A stretch of DNA of 32,366 nucleotides from contig CASFRV010000018.1 of NCBI GenBank assembly GCA_949297215.1, forward strand, positions 1 through 32,366, in the 5' to 3' direction. The stretch comes from an uncultured Bacteroidales bacterium (GTDB lineage Bacteria > Bacteroidota > Bacteroidia > Bacteroidales > Bacteroidaceae). The notes below the pieces were generated by a model, which saw only the letters and a list, made by a program, of their open reading frames with translations, was not told the origin of the DNA and searched no databases. Positions 1 through 6,494 of this stretch are shown in pieces (the stretch's first letter is position 1; each line of letters starts with the position of its first letter). Made by a program: the position numbers and the translations under genes.

Positions 1-1
1 C

Positions 2-448
2 TACGTGAGCGGGCGGCGCGAAGCCGTGGCCCCCGCCGGCCTTGCCATCGCCCGCGAAACGGTCTACGTCGGCCGCCGCGACACGCTTGTCAGCCCGCGC
101 CCCGACACCGCCACCGCGGCCGCCCGGGCCGCGCTCCGCCGTGCGGCCGCTGCCGACGACGTGCGCGCCCGCCTCACGGCCTTTGCCCGCAGCTACACCT
201 TGGAGCAGCTGGCCGAGGCCCGCCGCGTGCGCGAGGACACCACCCGCCCAGTCGAGGAACGCACCGACTATCAAAACCGCCTCTACTTCTCCCTCGAACA
301 GCGCATCCGCCAAGAAGTGGCCCGCACCGTCCCGCCCTCGTCGCCCGAGCACGAGGCCTGCCTGGCCGCCGCCATCGCCGTCATGGCGCAGACCATGCGC
401 GAGTATAACTTGGCACATCCGCCCGTCATTACCGACGCGGCGGAGTGA
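2..448 (+). CDS. Unrecognised protein, 3' end only (5' truncated by window edge)
   Basis: The reading frame is open from the first bases of the window and ends at TGA 446-448. A GTG at position 5 is available, but the frame continues upstream to the window edge, so this is best read as the C-terminal 148 or so residues of a longer protein. The visible part is Ala/Arg-rich and probably mostly helical, with charged amphipathic stretches such as YTLEQLAEARRVRED and TDYQNRLYFSLEQRIRQE. No signal peptide, membrane segment or catalytic motif is visible. Codon use is GC-rich like the bulk of the window and unlike the AT-rich gene just downstream. I do not recognise the family. The frame is convincing as coding because of its strong third-position GC bias and because the GC content drops right after the stop. 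Confidence 0.6.
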   Translation, partial: YVSGRREAVAPAGLAIARETVYVGRRDTLVSPRPDTATAAARAALRRAAAADDVRARLTAFARSYTLEQLAEARRVREDTTRPVEERTDYQNRLYFSLEQRIRQEVARTVPPSSPEHEACLAAAIAVMAQTMREYNLAHPPVITDAAE

Positions 449-553
449 GGCATATATTAAATGTATGTTCTAAGGAAAATAGTAAATCTATTGCGAGTCA
501 AGCACCCTATATGGCTCACACCATGCGCGTTCTGCTCTCGAATATAAGCAAAT

Positions 554-631
554 ACCCGAAAAGGAAGAGCAACCATGAACCATACATGTTGGATAGTTGG
601 CTGTCTCATGACTGCTCTTTCCTTTTCGGGT
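554..631. terminator. Long hairpin between convergent genes
   Basis: Arms 554-571 and 613-631 pair over about 17 bp with one bulged base (CCCGAAAAGGAAGAGCA against TGCTCTTTCCTTTTCGGG), around a loop of about 41 bases. It lies just past the stop of the minus-strand gene ending at 640 and downstream of the plus-strand gene ending at 448. It probably ends transcription from one or both sides. The loop is long for a simple intrinsic terminator, so a small structured RNA or a small inverted-repeat element is also possible. Confidence 0.5.
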
Positions 632-639
632 TGAGAGGT

Positions 640-2160
640 TTAATATACGTAATACTGGAAATCTCCCTTTTCTACGATATTATCTCCATCAAAAGTATAT
701 GCTGAGGCTAAGCCTTGGCCACCATATGGGGAGACAATATCGCCATTATCAAATATCATTTGCCTCTGTCCCCCAATCCACCCAACAAATTGAAGATCGT
801 TTCCTACAAATTTGTAAATGTTGGTGTACATCTCAGAGGCTTTATCGCCTACCGACGTGACAACTTCATTTATACCGTCACCGTTCAGGTCGATAATGGA
901 AACTTGGGCATAATAATCAGATGGTAAGCCGCCATATTCATCTAAGAACTCCGAATGTCCTGTATTGGTAAGAATGCTTGCGTCGCGGGCATTGTTCCCT
1001 TCGGCAGCAAAATAGGTAATATTAAATAGACCTTGCCTATACCTCAGAAGAATCCGTTCTCCTTCCTCTCCATCTCCGTTGATATCGCCTTTCAATATTT
1101 GGGTATTCCCCATCTCCAAGTCTGACGCAGATGATTGGATATAGTTGTCGTTTCCGATATTAAACAAGAGTTCTTCGTATTCATCACTCTTATTACGAGT
1201 AGTCCGGGTTTCAGTTACTTCTCCCTCAGCATATTCTTCTTCACTATCGGTGGCTTCTTCTGTATCATCGTACGACTCGGAACTTTCGCTGCTTCGTGTG
1301 CGATGAGATGAGGAGGTGTTGCCAATGATGCCGCAGATCATTACAATGAATGCCAGGAAAAGAATGATTTTGAGAGATATGTCTTGCGTCCTTTCTGACA
1401 GAGATCCCGTTATGTCCCCGAGTTTGGCGTAGAAGTAGGCATAAAGAAGCAGAGAGAACGAGTCAAGGAACACAAAAACGAGGCTCGTTGTGTCTTCTAC
1501 GAACATCGAGAGGAGAATATATAAGCTATCAACAATGCCAAGGGTGATAAATACCCATCCGATGATGCGTAGCTTCCCGGTGTAGCAGGTTTTCAGCTTC
1601 CAACCTATGTAAAATTCAAGAAACAGGTATGCTGCAAAGAGAATAAGAAAAATCACGAAGAAGCCAACGCTATCGCTCATATCATCCACCATCAAGTTAA
1701 AGCAGAGTATGATAATATTCAGCGCGATGTAAGCCAACAGATGATTGAGGATCGGGGCTTTAATCAGCTGCAACCCTTTCAGAAACGCCCAAAGCAACAT
1801 GCAGGAACCTACAACTTCGATGCAGGTGGGTATCAGTGCGGGAATGTCCGCAAAGAAATGCATCAAGTTGGTAAGGTCAATCTTCATAATTGAAATCTCG
1901 ACCTCTTTTATCCAATCGTTCTGGAAGCCTGAGAGGAAATTGCCCAGTACCGCCAGCAGGAAAGCGACAAGAATGTACTTTTGCGAATATGGAATGTCTA
2001 TCTTGTTCACTTCTACCGGCTCCACCGCAGCCGGCCGATAGTTGGGTCGGCTGTTGCTCCCGTGCCCGGAGCCGTCCAGCCATTCGCCGCAATGCTTGCA
2101 TTTTTTGGCCACGGCCATGATTTCTTCCCCGCAATAGGGGCAACGTTTTGTTTCTGCCAT
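640..2160 (-). CDS. Zinc-ribbon polytopic membrane protein with C-terminal calcium-loop (FG-GAP/VCBS-like) domain
   Basis: 506 residues, ATG start. Residues 7-24 form a zinc ribbon (CPYC ... CKHC), followed by a short linker. About seven hydrophobic segments follow (roughly 61-79, 108-130, 138-157, 163-187, 198-220, 226-246, 263-283). A Ser/Glu-rich linker (about 285-325) comes next, and then a soluble domain with two DxNxDG loops (DINGDG at 359-364, DLNGDG at 424-429) like those in FG-GAP/VCBS or EF-hand-type repeats. The zinc-ribbon DNA is almost identical to that of the next two genes, but the rest of the gene is visibly AT-rich against GC-rich neighbours, which suggests a joined or acquired body. 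It is the last gene of the minus-strand zinc-ribbon operon, about 100 bases after the gene ending at 2263. The specific role is unknown. Sensing or membrane-envelope homeostasis is only an inference. Confidence 0.8.
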   Translation of the reverse strand: MAETKRCPYCGEEIMAVAKKCKHCGEWLDGSGHGSNSRPNYRPAAVEPVEVNKIDIPYSQKYILVAFLLAVLGNFLSGFQNDWIKEVEISIMKIDLTNLMHFFADIPALIPTCIEVVGSCMLLWAFLKGLQLIKAPILNHLLAYIALNIIILCFNLMVDDMSDSVGFFVIFLILFAAYLFLEFYIGWKLKTCYTGKLRIIGWVFITLGIVDSLYILLSMFVEDTTSLVFVFLDSFSLLLYAYFYAKLGDITGSLSERTQDISLKIILFLAFIVMICGIIGNTSSSHRTRSSESSESYDDTEEATDSEEEYAEGEVTETRTTRNKSDEYEELLFNIGNDNYIQSSASDLEMGNTQILKGDINGDGEEGERILLRYRQGLFNITYFAAEGNNARDASILTNTGHSEFLDEYGGLPSDYYAQVSIIDLNGDGINEVVTSVGDKASEMYTNIYKFVGNDLQFVGWIGGQRQMIFDNGDIVSPYGGQGLASAYTFDGDNIVEKGDFQYYVY

Positions 2161-2262
2161 GATATTGATTTTTTGATTGTGAATGGTTTTTATAAATCCC
2201 CGGTGTGTCCTTTCAGCACTTCGTGTGGCTATACCGGGGTGAGGGCTGTCAACGTGTATTTA

Positions 2263-3153
2263 TTAGTATTGTTTGTTGACAATGGCCGCGGAATCTTCTT
2301 CCCACGTACTTTGGGTATTTTCTATCGGATACGTACCTTCGAGTAGTTCTTCCACGTCGAAGTCGTCCTCGTTCTGTTGTTTCTGCGCCTTGCCCGCTCC
2401 CACGATGAAGCCGACGAAGAAGAGCAGGACGGCTGCGACGATGAAGAGCCAGTCGGTGCCTTTGGCGCGGACGCTGCGGCTCTGGGTGCGGCCCTCCCTG
2501 ACCAGCAGGAGGAGCAGCCAGATGCCGCCTACGAAGGGCACGAGCGAGATGAAGATCCACCCGCCGCTCTTGCCGATGTCGTGGAGGCGGCGCGTCATGA
2601 GGGCAAGCACCGGGACGATGAGGCCCAGCGAGAACAGCAAGGTCAGCAGGAAGCTGGTGTGGGGGAAGAGCAGCAAGTCCAACCCGAAGACGGCGCAATA
2701 GGCCAGGAGGTAGAACAGATAGCTCATCCAGAACTTCTTGCGCCCGATGGCTCCGCGGAAGTCGGCGTAGTGCTTGAAGAACGTGTCGACGAGGTAGTAT
2801 TGCAGCATGCCCGCCTTGCCCGTGTCAGCCTGCTGCTCGTCGCTTGCGCGGTCGGCGTACGGCATATAGTCCGACAGGCGACGAGGCTGCTGCCGTGCGG
2901 GCTGCGGCGTTTGCCGGGGCGTGGGCTGCGGCGTGCGCGGGGCCGCGTCTGCCTTGCCGCCCACGGCTTCGTGGCAATGGGGGCACACGGTGGCGGCGGC
3001 CTCTATCTGCTCGCCGCAGACGGGGCAGGCCTTCGTTTCTTTCTTGGGCGCGTGGCTTTCTTCCGTCAGCCATTCGCCGCAATGCTTACACTTTTTGGCC
3101 GTAGCCATGATTTCTTCCCCGCAATAGGGGCAACGTTTTGTTTCTTTTTCCAT
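2263..3153 (-). CDS. Double zinc-ribbon DUF805 membrane protein
   Basis: 296 residues, ATG start. It has two zinc ribbons: residues 8-25 (CPYC ... CKHC) and 43-60 (CPVC ... CPHC). A Pro/Gln-rich linker (about 70-95) follows, then a DUF805 membrane domain (about 128-225) with the family's arginine- and histidine-rich RRLHDIGKSGGW segment at 188-199 between hydrophobic helices. A further hydrophobic helix (about 235-253) and an acidic C-terminus complete the protein. DUF805 proteins are small integral membrane proteins of unknown biochemical role. The first ribbon is shared nearly base for base with the flanking genes, whereas the second is more divergent. The gene sits inside the minus-strand zinc-ribbon operon, 26 bases after the 95-residue gene. 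A single-domain DUF805 protein without ribbons lies at 11701-12060. Confidence 0.85.
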   Translation of the reverse strand: MEKETKRCPYCGEEIMATAKKCKHCGEWLTEESHAPKKETKACPVCGEQIEAAATVCPHCHEAVGGKADAAPRTPQPTPRQTPQPARQQPRRLSDYMPYADRASDEQQADTGKAGMLQYYLVDTFFKHYADFRGAIGRKKFWMSYLFYLLAYCAVFGLDLLLFPHTSFLLTLLFSLGLIVPVLALMTRRLHDIGKSGGWIFISLVPFVGGIWLLLLLVREGRTQSRSVRAKGTDWLFIVAAVLLFFVGFIVGAGKAQKQQNEDDFDVEELLEGTYPIENTQSTWEEDSAAIVNKQY

Positions 3154-3179
3154 TTTGTGTTTCAGTATTAGTGTTGCGC

Positions 3180-3467
3180 TTAGCTGAAATTGAGGTCTCC
3201 TCTTATTAGGTCGAAGACAAACTTTACAGCCACGATGATGACAATCGCCCTGACGACGGCTTTTAAAATGGCCATCCCCCAGCCTGAGGATTTACCCGCT
3301 TCTCCTGCGGTTGCGGTCGCTTCATCTTCGGCCGCAGGGGCTTCCTGCCCGTCGCTTGCTTCGGGCACGGTGGGCGGCTGGTTCAGCCATTTGCCGCAGT
3401 GCTTACACTTTTTGGCCGCGGCCATGATTTCTTCCCCGCAATAGGGGCAACGTTTTGTTTCTGCCAT
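3180..3467 (-). CDS. Small zinc-ribbon protein with one C-terminal membrane segment
   Basis: 95 residues, ATG start. The N-terminal zinc ribbon (CPYC at 7-10, CKHC at 21-24) is followed by an Ala/Glu/Pro-rich linker (about 30-62) and a single hydrophobic segment (about 64-86) near the C-terminus, so the ribbon probably faces the cytoplasm as a tail-anchored head. The first 27 residues match those of the neighbouring genes almost exactly. The protein is too short to hold an enzyme domain, so an adaptor or a minimal family member is the simplest reading, but no function can be assigned. It lies between the acidic zinc-ribbon gene upstream (stop at 3626, 158 bases away) and the DUF805 gene downstream (26 bases). 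Confidence 0.75.
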   Translation of the reverse strand: MAETKRCPYCGEEIMAAAKKCKHCGKWLNQPPTVPEASDGQEAPAAEDEATATAGEAGKSSGWGMAILKAVVRAIVIIVAVKFVFDLIRGDLNFS

Positions 3468-3522
3468 GGTGGTATGGTTTTAAATGTTGTTGGTCTGTGT
3501 TTTTCTGCTCCGTTCGAGGATC

Positions 3523-3580
3523 GCCCCATGGGGCTTTCGGGCGCGGCAGAGGCTGTTTTGCTTTGGCGGGGCTGAGCCCC
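3523..3580. repeat. Small palindromes in intra-operon gap
   Basis: The 158-base gap between two zinc-ribbon genes holds the perfect palindrome GCCCCATGGGGC (3523-3534) and a short hairpin GGGGC-TGA-GCCCC (3568-3580). The first shares its CCCCATGGGG core with palindromes at 23961 and 24041. It may mark a processing or partial termination point within the operon, but this is not shown by sequence alone. Confidence 0.35.
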
Positions 3581-3625
3581 GAGCGTGAGCGGCGCGATCA
3601 ATCGCAGTCGCTACGCGGGTGCTTG

Positions 3626-4078
3626 TTAGAACGCGAGCCAAGGCGCCAAGAGGATGGCTGCAAAAACGAAGAGGTCGCTCAGGCAGCCCGAGAGGCAGCC
3701 GTCGCCGCTGTCGTCATCGTCATCGTCGTCGCTGCTGTCCTCTTCTTCGTCGGGCTCCTCCTCTTCTGCTGCGCTTTCGTCGGCGTTTTCTTCGTCGGGC
3801 TCCTCGTCCGTCGCCACCATTGCTTCGTCGTAACCGCTGTCGTCCTCGTCGTCGTTTTCCCGGGCGCGATGTTTTTCCAGTTCGTGCTTGATGTCCTCGG
3901 CGGTGTGGCTTTTCGAGCCTTCCTCCGCCGCGGCGCCCTGCTCTTGTTGCTGCTCGGCGGGCTTTTCCTGTTGTTGCCCGGCGTCTTCCACCGGCAGCCA
4001 TTCGCCGCAATGCTTGCATTTGCGGGCCACGGCCAGGACCTCCTCGCCGCAGAATGGGCAAGTTTTCAGTTCTTCCAT
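3626..4078 (-). CDS. Zinc-ribbon protein with acidic low-complexity linker and C-terminal membrane segment
   Basis: 150 residues, ATG start. The N-terminal zinc ribbon (CPFC at 7-10, CKHC at 21-24) is the most divergent of the operon's ribbons. A Gln/Glu-rich stretch (35-52) follows, then a very acidic Asp/Glu/Ser tract (about 75-126, including a run of seven Asp), two cysteines in CLSGCLS (128-134), and a single hydrophobic segment (about 135-149) at the extreme C-terminus. The layout (cytoplasmic ribbon, long acidic spacer, tail anchor) matches the 95-residue neighbour. The start lies inside the end of the upstream lipoprotein gene with a 13-base overlap in a different frame, so the two are very probably co-transcribed and may be translationally coupled. 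No biochemical role is recognised. Confidence 0.75.
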   Translation of the reverse strand: MEELKTCPFCGEEVLAVARKCKHCGEWLPVEDAGQQQEKPAEQQQEQGAAAEEGSKSHTAEDIKHELEKHRARENDDEDDSGYDEAMVATDEEPDEENADESAAEEEEPDEEEDSSDDDDDDDSGDGCLSGCLSDLFVFAAILLAPWLAF

Positions 4079-4731
4079 GATCCGTTCTCTATGTCTGCGT
4101 CGGAAATGCTGTGATACGTCACGCGGCCCATGTCGTCGGTCGCGAAGGAGAGCGTTTCGCCGGTGATCTTCAGTTCGGTGAAGCAGGCTCCCTCTGCTGC
4201 GTCCTTGTTGTGGGAGGCATAGTGGGCCCGCGTGTCTTTATAATCGCCCTTGCGCATCTCTTCGCCGAACTCTTCCTTATCGATGAGGTCTTGTCCCAGG
4301 TTTTCGAGCGTATAGCCGAGCATCTGCCACGCCACGTCGGCATTGGCCGGCTTATAGTCGAAGTGGTCCAGGCTGACCGTGAGCGAGGAGAGGTCGTAGG
4401 TTTGATGGAGGTCGCCCATAACGATTTCCCATTCGCCCTTCACTTCGGCGGTGCTGGCGTAGCTGTATGCCAGGTCTTCGTCTTCCCAGTCCTGTTGGAA
4501 GTAGGTCCGTTCGACGAACGTACCGCCGTCGGTCGTGCCGTCGGGGTCGTGCTTGAAGGTGATGAGCGATATTTGCGTGTAGGGGTCGCCGTCCTCGTCT
4601 GTCAGCTCGCTTTTGTTGACCCAGTTGCCGTCGGCCTTTTCAGCCAGTTCCCCGTCGGAGCACGAGGCGGCCGTGAGCGTTGCACACATGAGGGCCGTGC
4701 CGATGGCCACTTGTCGGAATGTCTTTTTCAC
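4066..4731 (-). CDS. Lipocalin-like surface lipoprotein (first gene of zinc-ribbon operon)
   Basis: 221 residues with a GTG start at 4731, the most upstream plausible start that gives a complete signal peptide. Residues 1-23 are a lipoprotein signal peptide ending at AAS-Cys24. The residues after it (SDGE) resemble the acidic lipoprotein export signal that sends Bacteroidetes lipoproteins to the cell surface. The mature part looks beta-rich, with alternating strand-like segments and a GNWVNKSELTDEDGD start typical of the small lipocalin-like lipoproteins common in this phylum. The exact family is not certain. It overlaps the next gene by 13 bases, tying a surface-exposed protein to the zinc-ribbon membrane proteins downstream. 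The ligand is unknown. Confidence 0.75.
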   Translation of the reverse strand: MKKTFRQVAIGTALMCATLTAASCSDGELAEKADGNWVNKSELTDEDGDPYTQISLITFKHDPDGTTDGGTFVERTYFQQDWEDEDLAYSYASTAEVKGEWEIVMGDLHQTYDLSSLTVSLDHFDYKPANADVAWQMLGYTLENLGQDLIDKEEFGEEMRKGDYKDTRAHYASHNKDAAEGACFTELKITGETLSFATDDMGRVTYHSISDADIENGSWKN

Positions 4732-5029
4732 GGTGTTAAGTTTTAAAGGTGAATAGATATTGTCGGCCCCGGGGCATACAGAAAGAGCGTAAACCCGCTT
4801 GTTGCCATTTGTCTGCTGAGGCTCTGGTAAAACCCGTACACTTCAAATAAGCAGAAGCAGTCCACGCCCTTTCGGGTGTGAACGTCGTTCTGAACTTATA
4901 ATCCCGAGTGTACTCAAAATTTACCAGATTTTCAGCCGAGGGACGCCGTTCAAACACGTTCAGTCGATATGTCTGTCGTTTTTAGCTTGTTGTCTGTTTC
5001 GTTCTTCCTGTTTTGGGGGTTGATGCCTC

Positions 5030-5060
5030 CAAAGGTAGGAATTACGGAAACGATGTGCAA
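5030..5060 (-). promoter_or_regulatory. Bacteroidetes-type promoter for zinc-ribbon operon
   Basis: On the minus strand, TTGC (5060-5057), 19 bases, then TACCTTTG (5037-5030). This fits the Bacteroidetes consensus (TTTG or TTG, 19-21 bases, TAnnTTTG). Transcription would start near 5023, giving a leader of about 290 bases before the lipoprotein start. A second TACCTTTG (5133-5126) has no clear -33 partner. Confidence 0.5.
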
Positions 5061-5230
5061 GCTTTTACGCCGGAAATATTGCGTGGACTGCCTGCTGTGC
5101 TTTCGTTCGTCGTGGGGCTTCGGGGCAAAGGTAGGGAATAAGCCTTTGCCGGGCGGCGCCTCGATTGGTTCAGTTTGGTTCATTTCGGTTCAGACGGGCC
5201 GGCTTCTGCCGTTTCGTATGTATATTTCTT

Positions 5231-5238
5231 TATATTTG
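5231..5238 (+). promoter_or_regulatory. Candidate -7 element of gene at 5261
   Basis: TATATTTG matches TAnnTTTG exactly and lies 22 bases upstream of the ATG at 5261. The -33 partner is weak (TTCTG near 5204). Its position argues against the longer TTG-start frame from 5165 and for the ATG at 5261. Confidence 0.45.
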
Positions 5239-5260
5239 CGTCGTAAAAAAGGTAACAACG

Positions 5261-5854
5261 ATGGAAAACGAGGAATACGTGGGGCGTGAGGCACAGGAAG
5301 ACCGCTTGCGGATGGCCGTGGAACAGAGGGTGGGGCGGGCGCTCCGCACGCCGGCCGATTTCGACTATCTGGTGATGAAGATGAAGCACGACGAGGCCGA
5401 GCTCGTCAGCGTGTCGACGCTGAAACGCCTGTGGGGCTACGTGCGGGCCGCGGGGCCCGTGCGCACGTCGACGCTCTCGGTGCTGGCCCGCTTCCTGGGT
5501 TTTGCCGACTTCGAGGACTTTTGCCGCTCGGAGGCCGACGAGTCGGGCTTCCTCTCGCAGGAACAGGTGCGCGTGACCGACCTCCGTCCTGGCGACGAGG
5601 TGCGCATCTGCTGGCAGCCGGGACGCACCTGCCGCCTGCGCTATCTGGGCGAGGGCCGCTTCGTGGTGGTGCGCGCCGAGCGGGCCAAGCTGCACGCGGG
5701 CGACACGTTTGCCGCCGTGGCCTTCCGCACGGGCCACCCGCTCTATGCCACCGACCTGCGCCGCCCCGGCATCGACGGCGCGCGCGACTATGTGGCCGCC
5801 GCCCGCCACGGCCTGACGGCCGTCGAGCGCGAGGAGCGGCAGGGCGACGACTGA
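5261..5854 (+). CDS. Unrecognised Bacteroidales protein: helical head plus SH3-like tail
   Basis: 197 residues from the ATG at 5261. The frame could start earlier at TTG 5165, but a TAnnTTTG -7 element lies between the two, so the ATG is preferred. The first 100 residues look helical and contain SVSTLKRLWGYV and TLSVLARFLGFADFEDFC, a pattern I associate with small Bacteroidales proteins that may bind DNA through a helix-turn-helix-like head. Residues of about 105-165 (VRVTDLRPGDEVRICWQPGR...LGEGRFVVV) look like a small beta barrel. There is no signal peptide or membrane segment, so the protein is probably cytoplasmic. Regulatory function is inference only. It stands alone between divergent and co-directional neighbours. 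Confidence 0.65.
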   Translation: MENEEYVGREAQEDRLRMAVEQRVGRALRTPADFDYLVMKMKHDEAELVSVSTLKRLWGYVRAAGPVRTSTLSVLARFLGFADFEDFCRSEADESGFLSQEQVRVTDLRPGDEVRICWQPGRTCRLRYLGEGRFVVVRAERAKLHAGDTFAAVAFRTGHPLYATDLRRPGIDGARDYVAAARHGLTAVEREERQGDD

Positions 5855-5997
5855 GGCCCCGCTCCCCCTGCGCGCGGCCCTGCGGCGCATCGGGAGCGGA
5901 CGGCGAAGGCTCCGTGCGTGGCCTCGCACGCGCTGCCCGAAGCCCCGCGGCGCACGGGCCGCCGGCCGGGGCCACGACGGGGCCTTTGGGCCGAGGC

Positions 5998-6060
5998 ATG
6001 GGACGTTTCGCCCGATCCATGGGATGGATTTGCGATTCCATGGGGTGTTTCGGCCGAACC
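5998..6060 (+). repeat. Three 21-bp tandem repeats (ATGGG...)
   Basis: Three consecutive 21-base units (5998-6018, 6019-6039, 6040-6060) each start ATGGG and end in two C bases, with variable middles. A similar 21-bp series is at 21451-21513. The period is two DNA helical turns, and also seven codons. Confidence 0.6.
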
Positions 6061-6336
6061 AAGGCCACGAACGGACGAATCGAAGGCCTGCATTTCTGGT
6101 CTGAACGGCGCACAAAATGGACCCGACGGGATGTTTCTGCCATTCCGCCGGGCTTTTTTGTGCCGTCGGGGCCGTGCGCCGGGCGCTGTTTCCGCCCGAA
6201 ACGGGCCGAACGGGGCGTGAAAAGCCGGCGGGCGTGGCACAAAACGCGGCGATGAGGCCCGTCGTGGGGGCAAGAGTGAGAAGAAACCTTAACGCCGCGC
6301 GGCCCCTTTTCCAGGAACAGGGCCGAAAACGCCCCC

Positions 6337-6398
6337 GTCCGCTCTGTTTCGACGCCCGAGGCGTGTCGCAATTTTTTGGAAAATGGGGCCCCCTCCGG
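6337..6398 (+). repeat. Dispersed intergenic repeat, copy 1
   Basis: It shares GTCCGCTCTGTTTCG and TGTCGCAATTTTT, in the same order and nearly the same spacing, with 21544-21603. GAAAAT and a C/G-rich end also match. Each copy lies downstream of a 21-bp tandem series, so the composite is a repeated element. Confidence 0.6.
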
Positions 6399-6440
6399 GC
6401 GAAACGGGCGGGGCGGCTGCGGCCTTCGCGAAAAAAAGCG

Positions 6441-6448
6441 TACCTTTA
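6441..6448 (+). promoter_or_regulatory. Candidate -7 element of glycosidase gene
   Basis: TACCTTTA differs from TAnnTTTG only in its last base and lies 46 bases before the ATG at 6495. No clear -33 element is seen, so this is weak. Confidence 0.35.
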
Positions 6449-6494
6449 CGCCGCAAAAAGCAAGAACACGAAACGAAACAACAACACCGAGCGT

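Larger units (their letters stand above)
4732..5260. other. Divergent spacer with leader region of the zinc-ribbon operon
   Basis: 529 bases between the lipoprotein gene (-) and the gene at 5261 (+). A 73-codon minus-strand frame at 4736-4957 ends 4 bases before the lipoprotein start. It is rich in Arg, Lys and aromatic residues and I cannot tell whether it is translated. Its sequence looks like a conserved leader or dispersed repeat rather than a normal gene. A second minus-strand frame (4950-5183) is probably not coding, because it spans two promoter-like sites. Candidate minus-strand promoters are at 5030-5060 and 5126-5133, and a plus-strand -7 element is at 5231-5238. Confidence 0.45.
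5855..6494. other. Repeat-rich spacer without a gene
   Basis: 640 bases with no credible gene. All frames here are open because of high GC and lack family features. It holds a 21-bp tandem repeat (5998-6060), a block shared with the spacer at 21544 (6337-6398), and a -7-like element for the next gene (TACCTTTA, 6441-6448). A stretch near 6163-6173 (GGGCTTTTTTG) could be the end of a weak terminator for the gene at 5261. Confidence 0.55.

Noticed and set aside
445-705. 86-codon plus-strand gene
   Set aside because: It runs through the long hairpin and into the end of the convergent gene at 640, and has no supporting motif.
4950-5183. 77-codon minus-strand gene
   Set aside because: It spans two TACCTTTG -7 elements and has no family features.
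5855-6494. N-terminal extension of the glycosidase (frame open from 6117)
   Set aside because: The signal peptide begins at 6495, and the upstream part contains a repeat block and a -7 element.
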